A stretch of 49,804 nt of DNA from Candidatus Thalassarchaeaceae archaeon (GCA_023268715.1 JALRLV010000010.1:1-49804); one strand, 5' to 3'. Shown: positions 16,925 through 25,583, counted from the stretch's first letter. The notes: generated by a model not told the origin, from the sequence alone. Numbers and translations are program-made.

Positions 16925-17752
16925 TCATTCGATTCCGTTGAGAACTCTAACTTGCATCTCATTGAGAGAAGCCACACCAGCGGTTGCAGCATCCAGCAAT
17001 GCATCGAGTTCTTCTCTGGTATAGGTGAATTCTTCACCTGTTCCTTGAACTTCAACGAACTTCCCATCAGCGGTCATTACAACATTCATGTCAACATCTG
17101 CATTGCTATCCAAAATGTAATCCAAATCAGTGTAAACATCTCCATCGATTAGTCCAACGCTAATCGCTGCAAGATCATGAGGAATAACTGCATTCTCGTG
17201 TGCTTCGGCTTCCTCCGCACTTAGAGTAGGTGCTTCCATTCCTGACTTGATTTGCTCGTGACTCAGCCTCTTATCGGCAGGCAAACAGCGTCCCGATGCA
17301 ATCAGTCTTCTAACGCACAAACGCATTGCTATGCTTGCGGCTGTAATCGAAGCACAGCGAGTGCCCCCATCAGCATTCAATACATCACAATCAACAGTAA
17401 TTGCAATCGGGCCTAGAGCCTCTAGGTCGATTGCTCCACGAAGGCTTCTAGCAACCAATCTCTCAATTTCTTGAGTTCGGCCCTTTGCTCCGCGCCTCTC
17501 ACGCTGGAAGCGTGAATCTGTAGAACCGGGTAGTAGGGCATACTCTGCATGCACCCATCCTCTGTTGGCGTCGCGAGGAAACCATCGAGGCAGTGAAGGA
17601 GCAACGGTTGCACAGGCGAGAACCATAGTCTCTCCTTGACGATACAAAACCGAGGCATCTGCATTCGGTGTGAAGTCTAGAGTGACCTCAATGTCTCGTA
17701 GTTTGTCAGCTGCCCTATCTGTGCCAATGTCTCCTGACTTCATCTTCGCCAT
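16925..17752 (-). CDS. rph: RNase PH, bacterial type
   Basis: Phosphorolytic 3'-5' exoribonuclease that trims tRNA 3' ends in bacteria. The 275-residue protein has bacterial RNase PH hallmarks rather than those of archaeal exosome Rrp41/Rrp42: GWVHAEYALLPGST, RTQEIERLVARSLRGAIDL, DCDVLNADGGTRCASI, and the C-terminal DLDYILDSNADVDMNVVMT and GKFVEVQGTGEE. Catalytic-site residues of the DCDV..ADGGTR block are intact. The start MAKMKSG is taken at 17752; the second Met is an alternative. The MogA-like gene lies upstream on the same strand with 51 nt between them. In an archaeon this would act beside, not in, the exosome. Probably gained by transfer. Confidence 0.9.
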   Translation of the reverse strand: MAKMKSGDIGTDRAADKLRDIEVTLDFTPNADASVLYRQGETMVLACATVAPSLPRWFPRDANRGWVHAEYALLPGSTDSRFQRERRGAKGRTQEIERLVARSLRGAIDLEALGPIAITVDCDVLNADGGTRCASITAASIAMRLCVRRLIASGRCLPADKRLSHEQIKSGMEAPTLSAEEAEAHENAVIPHDLAAISVGLIDGDVYTDLDYILDSNADVDMNVVMTADGKFVEVQGTGEEFTYTREELDALLDAATAGVASLNEMQVRVLNGIE

Positions 17753-17803
17753 GAGTGGGCGGCCATCATTCTCCGTTAATATGTAACGCGGAATTATTCC
17801 AAG

Positions 17804-18349
17804 TCATTTTCGAGCGTGAGGTGGTCGAAATGAGTCGACGACAGAAGGTTCTGTAGTGATGTAAGGCCCTCCTATCAAGTCGACACAATACGGTACTGCG
17901 GCAAATATTTCGTCTAGAATCTCTCTTATCGAACGTGGAGATCCTGGTAAGTTGAGAATCAGAGTTGAACCACGAATGCCAGCAGTTTGTCTGGAAAGCA
18001 CAGCAGTAGGAACGTGCTTTAGTGAAATTGCCCGCATTTGTTCGCCAAAGCCAGGAAGCATTCTCTCACAAACCGATTCGGTTGCCTCTGGCGTAACATC
18101 TCTCGGCGCAGGCCCTGTTCCACCAGTGGTGATGATGACTGAACATCCCTCCTCACACAAATCGATGAGAGCCTGTTCGATAACCTCCTGCTCATCTTCG
18201 ACAAGTCTTCTAGAAACCTCCCAAGGCGAGGTTAGTGCCTCTTCTAGGAATTCCTTGATTGCCGGCCCACTTCGGTCTTCGTATTCTCCGGCAGTAGCTC
18301 TGTCAGAGGCTGTTAGAATACCGAATCGGCAGGTCTCCTCAGCGCTCAT
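17804..18349 (-). CDS. molybdopterin adenylyltransferase-type protein (MogA/MoaB)
   Basis: MogA/MoaB family protein that adenylylates molybdopterin before metal insertion. Motifs: GILTASDRATAGEYEDRSGP at the N-terminus, VIITTGGTGPAPRDVTPEA in the centre, and ILNLPGSPRSIREIL near the end. At about 181 residues it is a complete single domain. The ATG at 18349 (MSAEETCRFGIL) is preferred over an upstream ATG at 18382. It is divergent from RPA and upstream of rph. MogA versus MoaB cannot be separated from sequence alone. Confidence 0.88.
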   Translation of the reverse strand: MSAEETCRFGILTASDRATAGEYEDRSGPAIKEFLEEALTSPWEVSRRLVEDEQEVIEQALIDLCEEGCSVIITTGGTGPAPRDVTPEATESVCERMLPGFGEQMRAISLKHVPTAVLSRQTAGIRGSTLILNLPGSPRSIREILDEIFAAVPYCVDLIGGPYITTEPSVVDSFRPPHARK

Positions 18350-18546
18350 CGGTGTTTGACAACAGCGCTGAGATGAAAACACAGTCGGTCATTAATCCTC
18401 AATTTACAATGAGTATCTTCAAAGACCGTCAAGGCTCGTCCACTTATCCCGGAGATGATGTGGTGTCGAGCCTACCCCAACACACACTGAGTAACATCGC
18501 TCTGAAGGATGATTCCGAATGCGCAGCGTTCGATCGTTCCTGTGTT

Positions 18547-18553
18547 CATATAG
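18547..18553 (+). promoter_or_regulatory. TATA box for the RPA gene
   Basis: CATATAGG lies about 37 nt upstream of the ATG at 18588. This would place transcription start near 18576, leaving a short leader that contains GTAGGTGAA as ribosome binding site. The same ATATAGG form occurs before the GGPP synthase gene and before the methyltransferase gene. Confidence 0.5.
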
Positions 18554-18587
18554 GCTCGATACTTTGCCTCTGAACGTAGGTGAAACG

Positions 18588-20279
18588 ATGAGTGACGATG
18601 GAAGGTACGCAACACAGATTGCTGTGGTCAAAGAAGAATGTAAAGACGCAGATGAAGCTGAGATAATCAAGGAATTCAAGAGATATGAGGAAGAATTTCT
18701 GATACCTCCTGAAGATGCGCTTCGCTCTGTTATTCGTAAGTTTCAAATCGCTGCGGGCCAAGAAGTATCCACCATTTCTTCTCGCTCACGTCCAGCTATC
18801 GCAGAGAGAAAGGTCACAAAATTCTCCGAATTAAAGGATGATGACAAGAATGTCACTATTGAGGTGGCTGTGGTTTCCTACATACCAAAGATACAGAACG
18901 TACGAGGTGAGGAACGTCAGATAGCATATGGTTGGGTCGAGGACAGTCCTTGGGAAGGCGAGCGCGAGCGCTGGGATTTCACCGACTGGGGCGACCACTC
19001 TCAGAATCTAACTCCAGGATCGGTGGTTCGATTGGAAGGAGTTTCAGTAAATTTCTGGAATGACCGCCGTTCGATAAACATCAATCGCCCAAGCCGAGTT
19101 ACCGTACTCAAAGAAGGTGGTCAGCCAGTAACCAAGATTTCAGACGAACCGGTTCCAATCTCTGAGGCTGGAGAGGCTGAAGGTATCGTCAGCGTAGTTG
19201 CTAGAGTTCTATCGAAGAAAGACGATCAAATCGTCAAGAAAGATGGAAGCGGGACACTGGAAATAGTTCGGGGCCGATTGGCAGACCCCTCCGGTACCAT
19301 AGGCTTCATTTCATGGAGAGAATTCAACCATGAGGTCGGCTCATTAATCAAGATAGATAGAGCGCAAATACGTAGATTCAGAGACACCCCTGAAATCAAT
19401 ATTGGAGACTTGACAAAAATCGAGCCCTTCCATGACACCTCCTTCGCTAGCATGGACGACTTACGATCGGTAAATCGCTCGACGATTTCGGAACTGCGAG
19501 ACGGAGCCCGAGACATCGAGATTACTGTACAGGTAGAAAATTGGCAGGCTCGAACTTTCACCAATGCAGATGGCGAAGAAAGGACTGTTCGTAGCGGCGA
19601 TGTAATGGATCCAACCGGCCGTTGCCGCTTGACTTCTTGGGGTGAAATGAATCCGGAACCAGGAGCCTTCCTTCACCTCAAAGGGGCTAGAGTACAATTC
19701 TGGCAAGGCTCTCCCGACTTGGTAATAGATTCCGCAGAGCAGGTTGTCGATTTATCCGACCCTCCATGGGAGGCAATCGACCCAACCGACCATTGGGTAG
19801 AAGTTGACCTAACCGACCTAGTCAATGGCGGTTCACGCCGTGGAATCAGAACCTCTGGAACCGTTGTTGCAATAGCAAATAACTCTGGAATCATCGAGAG
19901 GTGCCCAGAGTGCCGCAGAGTCATGCGAGATGGAGAGTGTGCAGAACATGGTCCCCAGCGTGGGGAAGAAGATGTACGACTTCGATTCGTTCTTGATGAC
20001 GGAGTTTCAAACGCCTCTACTCTGATTGGAAAAGAGGCCACTGAAGCGCTTACTGGAATGGATCAGGCGCAAATCAGTGATGCAATAGACGCCAACACCC
20101 GAGCAGGTTTTATTGCCACGCTAAGAGAGAGATTCTTAGCTAGAAAATTGCACATCAATGGCCGTGCTATGGTCGACGCTCAGGGAGCAATTCTGATGGC
20201 GGATTCAGTTGAGATTGATACTCGAACACCCGAAGAAGCCGCCAATGAAGTCATGGCTCGATGGGGGGTGGTATTGTGA
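18588..20279 (+). CDS. replication protein A (single-stranded DNA-binding), large subunit type
   Basis: Archaeal RPA binds single-stranded DNA during replication and repair. The 563-residue protein has at least three OB-fold segments (for example IEVAVVSYIPKIQNVRGEER, DWGDHSQNLTPGSVVRLEG and DPSGTIGFISWREF). The last fold carries a zinc-ribbon-like CPECRRVMRDGECAEHG around residue 438. The ATG at 18588 is chosen because it follows an AGGTGAA site and a TATA box; the open frame further upstream has no such support. The next gene overlaps its stop by 1 nt. This RPA plus partner arrangement is characteristic of euryarchaea. Confidence 0.92.
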   Translation: MSDDGRYATQIAVVKEECKDADEAEIIKEFKRYEEEFLIPPEDALRSVIRKFQIAAGQEVSTISSRSRPAIAERKVTKFSELKDDDKNVTIEVAVVSYIPKIQNVRGEERQIAYGWVEDSPWEGERERWDFTDWGDHSQNLTPGSVVRLEGVSVNFWNDRRSININRPSRVTVLKEGGQPVTKISDEPVPISEAGEAEGIVSVVARVLSKKDDQIVKKDGSGTLEIVRGRLADPSGTIGFISWREFNHEVGSLIKIDRAQIRRFRDTPEINIGDLTKIEPFHDTSFASMDDLRSVNRSTISELRDGARDIEITVQVENWQARTFTNADGEERTVRSGDVMDPTGRCRLTSWGEMNPEPGAFLHLKGARVQFWQGSPDLVIDSAEQVVDLSDPPWEAIDPTDHWVEVDLTDLVNGGSRRGIRTSGTVVAIANNSGIIERCPECRRVMRDGECAEHGPQRGEEDVRLRFVLDDGVSNASTLIGKEATEALTGMDQAQISDAIDANTRAGFIATLRERFLARKLHINGRAMVDAQGAILMADSVEIDTRTPEEAANEVMARWGVVL

Positions 20280-21217
20280 TGAATCAAGCAACTAGGAGAA
20301 GCCGGCAAACAGCCATCCGATTATTCGCTCAAGAGTACATGGATGCGGATTTACCTGAAGAAGGGGCGGGAGAATATGACCCCTCATTCGTAATCACCAA
20401 ACTCGGAGCTAAGGTCAACCGAGCCTTAGTGGGAGGAGTGATCGATAGAGTCGAGAGACGAGAGACCGAAAGTGGCTCATTTTACACCGCTCATCTGCGA
20501 GATCCAACCGGTACTCATCGATTCGAAGTAGCGTCATTCCAACCAGAACTTCATGCAGATATCGAGGAGATTCTAAACCGCTTTGAAAGCGGTGATAGAT
20601 TCCTCATGTTGTTGGTCGGCAGAGCACGTTGGTTTGAGACCGAAGACGGTGGAATGTTCACATCATTTAGGGCCGAAGAATTCAGCATTGTAGACAAGGA
20701 CCTCTACACCCATTGGTTAGTTGAAGCATCAGAAGCAACTCTGCGCCGTTTGGACGCATACGAAGCATCCATAGAATCTGATCTAACACCCGCCGCTCTT
20801 GAATCGTCAGGAGTCCCTAGCGATCTAATTGATGGAATGGTCCTAGCAAGAGGCCATTATGGTGAATTCGACACAGAGAATTACCGAGTAGGAATTCTAC
20901 AATCGCTCTCCATGGCAACTGGTTCTGATGTGATTATAGAAGCACCATCCCCTCAATCGACTTTGGAACAAGCGACTGAACCCACTGAGGAAGTAGCACA
21001 GGCCCTTGCCCCGACAGGGGATGTGTCTGAGATTCTACTGCAGACAATTCGGTTGAAGGACGATGGAGATGGAGTAGATTACGACACATTGGTCCACGCG
21101 GCGGTCATGGCTGGCCATAGCCGAGAAGAAGCAGAAGACGCCATCGATAATCTTCGAGATATCGAAGGTTCGATTATCGAGCCAAGGTTCAGCTTCTTCC
21201 GACTGACGCCTCAGTAA
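20279..21217 (+). CDS. RPA-associated protein (RPA32-like, COG3390 type)
   Basis: Partner of archaeal RPA, with an N-terminal OB fold and C-terminal winged-helix domain. Seen are the OB strands KVNRALVGGVIDRVERRE, FYTAHLRDPTGTHRFEV and FLMLLVGRARWFE. After an acidic linker comes a winged-helix segment (YDTLVHAAVMAGHSREEAE). The ATG at 20279 overlaps the RPA TGA by 1 nt, so translation is probably coupled; an upstream in-frame ATG at 20261 lies inside the RPA gene. 312 residues. Its stop abuts the stop of the convergent SAP gene with no gap. Confidence 0.87.
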   Translation: MNQATRRSRQTAIRLFAQEYMDADLPEEGAGEYDPSFVITKLGAKVNRALVGGVIDRVERRETESGSFYTAHLRDPTGTHRFEVASFQPELHADIEEILNRFESGDRFLMLLVGRARWFETEDGGMFTSFRAEEFSIVDKDLYTHWLVEASEATLRRLDAYEASIESDLTPAALESSGVPSDLIDGMVLARGHYGEFDTENYRVGILQSLSMATGSDVIIEAPSPQSTLEQATEPTEEVAQALAPTGDVSEILLQTIRLKDDGDGVDYDTLVHAAVMAGHSREEAEDAIDNLRDIEGSIIEPRFSFFRLTPQ

Positions 21218-22201
21218 TCACCGCAGTCCTGCGATTAATTGCTCAGCCTCAGTCATCTTCGCTCGAATTCGAGCAATTGCATCAGAATCTCCAGTGCCGG
21301 CTTTTGGCGCACTGACTGGAGTGGCTCCAATTTCTTGGAATGCGACATCGCGCGACCCTTTCGCCTCAGCGATTCTACTTGCGACCAACAATAGGCGAGT
21401 ACTGGTCGATTCATCTTCAATAGGCCATCCTCTTCTGACAGCAATTCGAAGGAACAATTCCTCCTCCTGCTCGGACCACCTTCCACCATGACTGTTGAGA
21501 ATTGTTCCAATCATACGTTCGATATCTCTAATCATGCCCGCGAGGCTTCGCAAGGTTGAATCATCACCCTTCCCATCACTCTTTGAAAGCAAATCCGCAG
21601 CATCTTCCATCTGATGTTGAGAAAGAGGTTGTAAGAAATCAATAGGGTTTTCGGGAACTTCAATCACAATTACTTCGTCTTCAGGTTCAGGCTCTTCTCT
21701 TGTTTTCACCGTTGTAGATTGGACATCTGGTAAGCCATTTCTTCTCAGTGAGCGTTTGATTAGCCCCCATCCACGACCTTGGCTTGTAAGGACTCCAGCA
21801 ACTCTTCCCATCAGGACAGTTCTAGTTCCTGTTAATTGCAATTCTAACTTTTGACACAAGGAGTGCAGTTTTTCACGCTCCATTTCAGCGAGGTTCTCTA
21901 CCGTCAGCCTTCTTGAGTCGTGGTTTAGATGAAGCCAGAGCCTCTGTCTCCTTTCTTTGTGTGAGCCGGATGATTTGATTCCAAAGATCTTCAAAGTATC
22001 ACCTAACTCTTGGTGTGACATCGCCTGAATGCCTTCCCAACTTAGATCATAATCTCCCATCACTTGATTTCTGATTAGGCGAGCCCGAAGGACTTCAACC
22101 GAGCCATTTTTTCGGAAACCAGCGGCTTCTGCTCTCTCTCGTAATTCCATTAATCGGGCCCGATATAACTGGTCGAGTAATACTCGATCAACCGACATCA
22201 T
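21218..22201 (-). CDS. protein with three N-terminal SAP-like repeats
   Basis: A 327-residue, probably nucleic-acid-binding protein. Three helix-extended loop-helix segments resemble SAP motifs: residues ~17-43 (LMELRERAEAAGFRKNGSVE), ~61-91 (LGDTLKIFGIKSSGSHKERR) and ~107-137 (LHSLCQKLELQLTGTRTVLM). The C-terminal two-thirds is charged and helical with no known enzymatic motif. Start: the GTG at 22207, ATG at 22201 or ATG at 22198 all fit; 22201 is used. A long hairpin sits directly upstream. It is convergent with the RPA-associated gene, which together with SAP motifs makes a DNA-related role plausible but unproven. Confidence 0.65.
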   Translation of the reverse strand: MMSVDRVLLDQLYRARLMELRERAEAAGFRKNGSVEVLRARLIRNQVMGDYDLSWEGIQAMSHQELGDTLKIFGIKSSGSHKERRQRLWLHLNHDSRRLTVENLAEMEREKLHSLCQKLELQLTGTRTVLMGRVAGVLTSQGRGWGLIKRSLRRNGLPDVQSTTVKTREEPEPEDEVIVIEVPENPIDFLQPLSQHQMEDAADLLSKSDGKGDDSTLRSLAGMIRDIERMIGTILNSHGGRWSEQEEELFLRIAVRRGWPIEDESTSTRLLLVASRIAEAKGSRDVAFQEIGATPVSAPKAGTGDSDAIARIRAKMTEAEQLIAGLR

Positions 22202-22207
22202 GACCAC

Positions 22208-22243
22208 CGATAAGACCCAAGCGAACTCTTCGCCGTCTTATCG
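22208..22243 (-). promoter_or_regulatory. two-part hairpin immediately upstream of the SAP gene
   Basis: Arms CGATAAGAC (22208-22216) and GTCTTATCG (22235-22243) are exact reverse complements. Inside them GCGAA and TTCGC form a second stem around CTC. The structure ends next to the start codons of the SAP gene. It may be an operator, a leader hairpin, or a terminator for the upstream HemC-like gene on the same strand. Confidence 0.55.
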
Positions 22244-22299
22244 CTTACCCATTCGTTGGACTGTTTTAGGAGGGTTTTGAGGGTTGGGGGAAATTGCCG

Positions 22300-23379
22300 T
22301 CACTTCTCTAAATCAATCCAAGGTTCCTTTGCGGGAAGTAGTCCTTGACGACTTCTTTGTTCAGGTATTGGGCTGCTAGCGGTAGTCAACATTCGCTCCC
22401 AGTCTTTTGCCAATGCAATTACCGAATTCTCGAGATTGGAGAAAGGAACCAATCTCTCTACAGAAACAGTTTGCATACCATCGTCTGAGAGGAATTCAAT
22501 GCGTATCTCCACATGAACTTCAGTAGTCTCAGTTTCACCTTCCGTGTCGTGGAAAACGGTCTCCATTGTCAGGTCAAAGAATTCCTCCGCCTGTCGCATA
22601 ATCGCTCCGACTTGCCTATGTCGAACTAGAATCGCGATTCTATCAAGTTCGCTCTCAGATAATCCACCAATGAGATTATCTTGAGTCCACCATACAGTCT
22701 CTCCCTCTAATTCTGATATTTGTTGGATCAATTTTTTCGGAAATCCACTACGTCCGATTAGGACAACAAGATCAGCATAGGGTACAGGCAGATACCTATC
22801 TCCTTCCCTCTCTTCTGGATCAATTCCCAGAACAGTTCTCCTGCTTGAACAGTGAATTGAATTGAATACTTCACGAGAGGTAACAAATCCGTCAATATCT
22901 CCATTGCGACGAAGTGTTTCCATCCAGCGAGCAATGTCATCTTCTGAATCAGGCCTATCTTCGATTTCATGAATTGAAGCATAAGCCTCGCTTGAGAGTA
23001 AACGCAATCCTCGACGAGCCCGCTTTAGCTGCCGTCGAATGATTTTATCATCACAGAGAATTATTGCACCTTTAGGCTGATACCAAATTCGATTTTCACT
23101 AACCAAAAACCTAGCCGGCCTTCTCGGAGTTCTAGCACCCAATACCAGACAGCCGGCTTCCAACAATTTGATTTGTTTACCATGTAGTAAGCGAGCAGGC
23201 ATAGCAAGTAGGTCTAATTCTCCTTCTTTCAGGCTCTCAATGGCCTCTTCTAAGGTATCAACCGGAGTGATTTCTAAATCTAAACCCCCGGCTTCTTCTG
23301 AGGAGAGAAAATCCTCTAAATTTTTTGAAGATAGGCAATGAGGATGGTCGAGTGATGCGACTTTTACTCGGTCCTTCAT
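22300..23379 (-). CDS. divergent hydroxymethylbilane-synthase-like (HemC-fold) protein
   Basis: A 359-residue protein whose order of segments follows HemC (porphobilinogen deaminase). EAIESLKEGELDLLAMPARL stands where HemC has its GEIDIAVHSLKD block. LGARTPRRPARFLVS stands for the RxDPRD block. PKGAIILCDDKIIRRQLKRA stands for the G(T/S)SS(L)RR block. WMETLRRNGDIDGFVTSREV stands for the TRL..L..GEYDA(I)(I)LA block. The catalytic Asp of HSLKD and the cofactor-bearing Cys are not evident, so it may be inactive or changed in function. The ATG at 23379 has GAGGTGG upstream; the earlier ATG in the GGPPS start region is rejected. The rest (residues ~230-359) is not recognised. It is divergent from GGPP synthase. 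Confidence 0.5.
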   Translation of the reverse strand: MKDRVKVASLDHPHCLSSKNLEDFLSSEEAGGLDLEITPVDTLEEAIESLKEGELDLLAMPARLLHGKQIKLLEAGCLVLGARTPRRPARFLVSENRIWYQPKGAIILCDDKIIRRQLKRARRGLRLLSSEAYASIHEIEDRPDSEDDIARWMETLRRNGDIDGFVTSREVFNSIHCSSRRTVLGIDPEEREGDRYLPVPYADLVVLIGRSGFPKKLIQQISELEGETVWWTQDNLIGGLSESELDRIAILVRHRQVGAIMRQAEEFFDLTMETVFHDTEGETETTEVHVEIRIEFLSDDGMQTVSVERLVPFSNLENSVIALAKDWERMLTTASSPIPEQRSRQGLLPAKEPWIDLEK

Positions 23380-23400
23380 AGCGTCCACCTCGAGGGGGGA

Positions 23401-23413
23401 GCACGTAACGTGC
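23401..23413. promoter_or_regulatory. palindrome in the divergent HemC-like/GGPPS promoter region
   Basis: GCACGT-A-ACGTGC is a perfect 6-1-6 inverted repeat between the two divergent genes. It lies 21 nt before the HemC-like ATG, close to where its transcript should start if the TATA-like site at 23437-23446 is used on that strand. Candidate operator; binding protein unknown. Confidence 0.5.
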
Positions 23414-23438
23414 CCGTCTGCGGGGCCACACACCCGTT

Positions 23439-23446
23439 GATATAGG
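23439..23446 (+). promoter_or_regulatory. TATA box for GGPP synthase, leaderless start
   Basis: GATATAGG is centred about 27 nt upstream of the ATG at 23469, the spacing expected when transcription begins at the start codon. Read on the other strand the same site (CCTATATC) could serve the HemC-like gene. Confidence 0.5.
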
Positions 23447-23468
23447 CACCCCCTCACCATTGGATTGG

Positions 23469-24449
23469 ATGGTATCCCTCAGCAATCGTCAAATGAGTCT
23501 GGATGGACTTAGAGACCAAGTTGAAGAGGCATTGGAAAATTTCGTTCAAGATAGAATGACCAAGAATGATGCTCCCGCCATGAGTCTGGCTCGTGACTTG
23601 CTATTATCCGGAGGGAAAAGGTACCGCCCAATCGTTGCATTGCTAGCCTATCAAGCGGCTGGCGGTAAGGACTTAGACTCGGTTATGGATTTGGCTTTAG
23701 CCAGTGAACTGATACATACAGCGACCCTAATTCACGACGATATCAACGACCAAGCAAAGACCCGCCGTGGGCTTCCAACTCTACATTCAGCACATAGCCA
23801 ATCTCATGGGATAATCGCTGGAGATTATTTGTTTGTTCTCGGATTCGGACTTGGCGGTAAATTCGATGCTCGAATTGTAGACCGAATGGCCGAGACTTCC
23901 GCCAATATTGCCGCCGGCGAATTATTGCAAATCAAGCACATAGCGGACTTAGCTACAACTCCTGAAGACTACTATGCAATCATCGATGGAAAAACCGCCG
24001 GACCATTCGCTAGCGCCTGCTCCTGCGCAGCAATGCAAGCAGACGCTGAGCACACAATTGTAGAAACCCTTGATGATTTTGGATGGGAAGTCGGTCGAGC
24101 CTTCCAATTGGTCGATGATTTACTTGATTTGACTGGGGATCCCTCAATGGGTAAGCCGAGAGGTACTGATGTTCACGAAGGAAAGATGACTCTGCCAATC
24201 ATCCACGCTCTGACCATGCTGCATGGAGTTGAGGGAGAACAACTTGCAGATGTCTTACAAAACTTCAGTGATGACAGATGGGGGGAACTAATCGAATTGC
24301 TTGAGAGTGCAGGCTCATTTGAATACACAAAGCAATTAATTCAGAATCATATCGATCGAGCTCAAGAAAGCCTCGAATCTTTACCAGATTCGGATGCGAA
24401 ATCACTGATGATAGAGATTGCAAAACTTTCTCGCGGGCGACGCACCTGA
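23469..24449 (+). CDS. geranylgeranyl diphosphate synthase (polyprenyl synthase family)
   Basis: Trans-prenyltransferase that builds C20 (or related) prenyl diphosphate for archaeal ether lipids. It has SGGKRYRPIVALLAYQA, the first Asp-rich motif HDDIND (residues ~90-94), the conserved RRGLPTLHS, and the second Asp-rich motif VDDLLD (~216-220). 326 residues. The ATG at 23469 is favoured by a TATA box about 27 nt upstream; an ATG at 23493 and a TTG at 23460 are alternatives. Chain length cannot be fixed from sequence alone. Geranylgeranyl reductase follows 33 nt downstream, consistent with a lipid operon. Confidence 0.93.
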   Translation: MVSLSNRQMSLDGLRDQVEEALENFVQDRMTKNDAPAMSLARDLLLSGGKRYRPIVALLAYQAAGGKDLDSVMDLALASELIHTATLIHDDINDQAKTRRGLPTLHSAHSQSHGIIAGDYLFVLGFGLGGKFDARIVDRMAETSANIAAGELLQIKHIADLATTPEDYYAIIDGKTAGPFASACSCAAMQADAEHTIVETLDDFGWEVGRAFQLVDDLLDLTGDPSMGKPRGTDVHEGKMTLPIIHALTMLHGVEGEQLADVLQNFSDDRWGELIELLESAGSFEYTKQLIQNHIDRAQESLESLPDSDAKSLMIEIAKLSRGRRT

Positions 24450-24482
24450 GGTGGCCAAACAACGCACTGAGCGGTGATTTTA

Positions 24483-25583
24483 ATGGTCGAAAGAACTGAT
24501 TGGGATGTTATCGTAATCGGAGGAGGTCCTGCTGGCTCTACCGTTGCTCGATATGTTGCAGAGGGTGGAAAGGACGTCTTAGTCATCGATGGTAGAGATT
24601 CCATAGGTAGCCCACTTCAATGTGGAGAATTAGTTCCTAGTAACGAGGAAATGAAGCGACTTTGTCCGGACGTTCCAGAAGTCGATGATCTACTACAAAC
24701 ACCTGAACACGCAATCTCCATGAGGACTTCAAAAATGCATTTGGTGCCACCATCAGGAAGACCACTTCGCTATCCCTTTGAGGGCCTAATGCTCGATAGG
24801 GTAGCACACGATGAGTGGTTGGTGGATTTAGCCAAATCCAAAGGTGCGAATTACCTAACTGGCGCAAGAGTCGATTCAGTTAATGGAGAAACCGTTTGCC
24901 TGAGGGACGGACGAGAATTTACTGCTAGAATTATTGTCGGTGCAGGTGGCCATAATGACCCACTGCGCCGCAGTCATTGGGATGAATCGAGTCTTAAAAT
25001 TCCAATTAAATTCGTTCTGATGGATGGTGATTTCGGAGATGCTGTAGAACTTCACTTTGGTTCCATGGCACCCGGAGGTTACGCCTGGATGTTCCCCAAA
25101 CAAGGCGGAGCAAATATTGGTGTTGGAATACAGAATAAATTTGCCAAAGGACGCTCATTGAATCTATTTGCAGATGATTTCATCCAAAGGTATGGTGACA
25201 CGGTAACTTTCGCAGGAGCCGGTTCGCTTCCAATGTCTGGAACGATTGATTGTTTCGTCAAAGAAAATCATCTTCTTGTAGGAGATGCGGCAGGTATGGT
25301 TCTGCCATCAAATGGCGCAGGCATTACAATTGCAATGGTTGGTGGGAGAATTGCAGGTCAACAGATAGTTTCACATCTAGAAAATGGTACTCCCCTGGAT
25401 GAATACGAGAAAGAATGGAAGAGACAAATGGGTTCAGTCATGCGAAATTCGAAATTATCATTCAAAGTTGGTAGTTGGATAATGAGGCTTCCAGATTGGA
25501 TTCTAAATCTTGCATTTAATCCAATCACGAAACCCTTTGTCTGGCGCTTTGTGACCTGTCGAAAACCATTCATAATTTTCTGA
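24483..25583 (+). CDS. geranylgeranyl reductase family FAD oxidoreductase
   Basis: FAD-dependent reductase that saturates the geranylgeranyl chains of archaeal membrane lipids. It begins with an FAD-binding Rossmann motif, VIVIGGGPAGSTVARYVAEG, followed by the family-typical SPLQCGELVP. The second FAD motif, LLVGDAAGMVLPSNGAGI, lies in the C-terminal half. 366 residues. The ATG at 24483 has GGTGA a few bases upstream; a GTG at 24474 is possible. It comes directly after GGPP synthase in the same direction, which supports the lipid role. Confidence 0.9.
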   Translation: MVERTDWDVIVIGGGPAGSTVARYVAEGGKDVLVIDGRDSIGSPLQCGELVPSNEEMKRLCPDVPEVDDLLQTPEHAISMRTSKMHLVPPSGRPLRYPFEGLMLDRVAHDEWLVDLAKSKGANYLTGARVDSVNGETVCLRDGREFTARIIVGAGGHNDPLRRSHWDESSLKIPIKFVLMDGDFGDAVELHFGSMAPGGYAWMFPKQGGANIGVGIQNKFAKGRSLNLFADDFIQRYGDTVTFAGAGSLPMSGTIDCFVKENHLLVGDAAGMVLPSNGAGITIAMVGGRIAGQQIVSHLENGTPLDEYEKEWKRQMGSVMRNSKLSFKVGSWIMRLPDWILNLAFNPITKPFVWRFVTCRKPFIIF

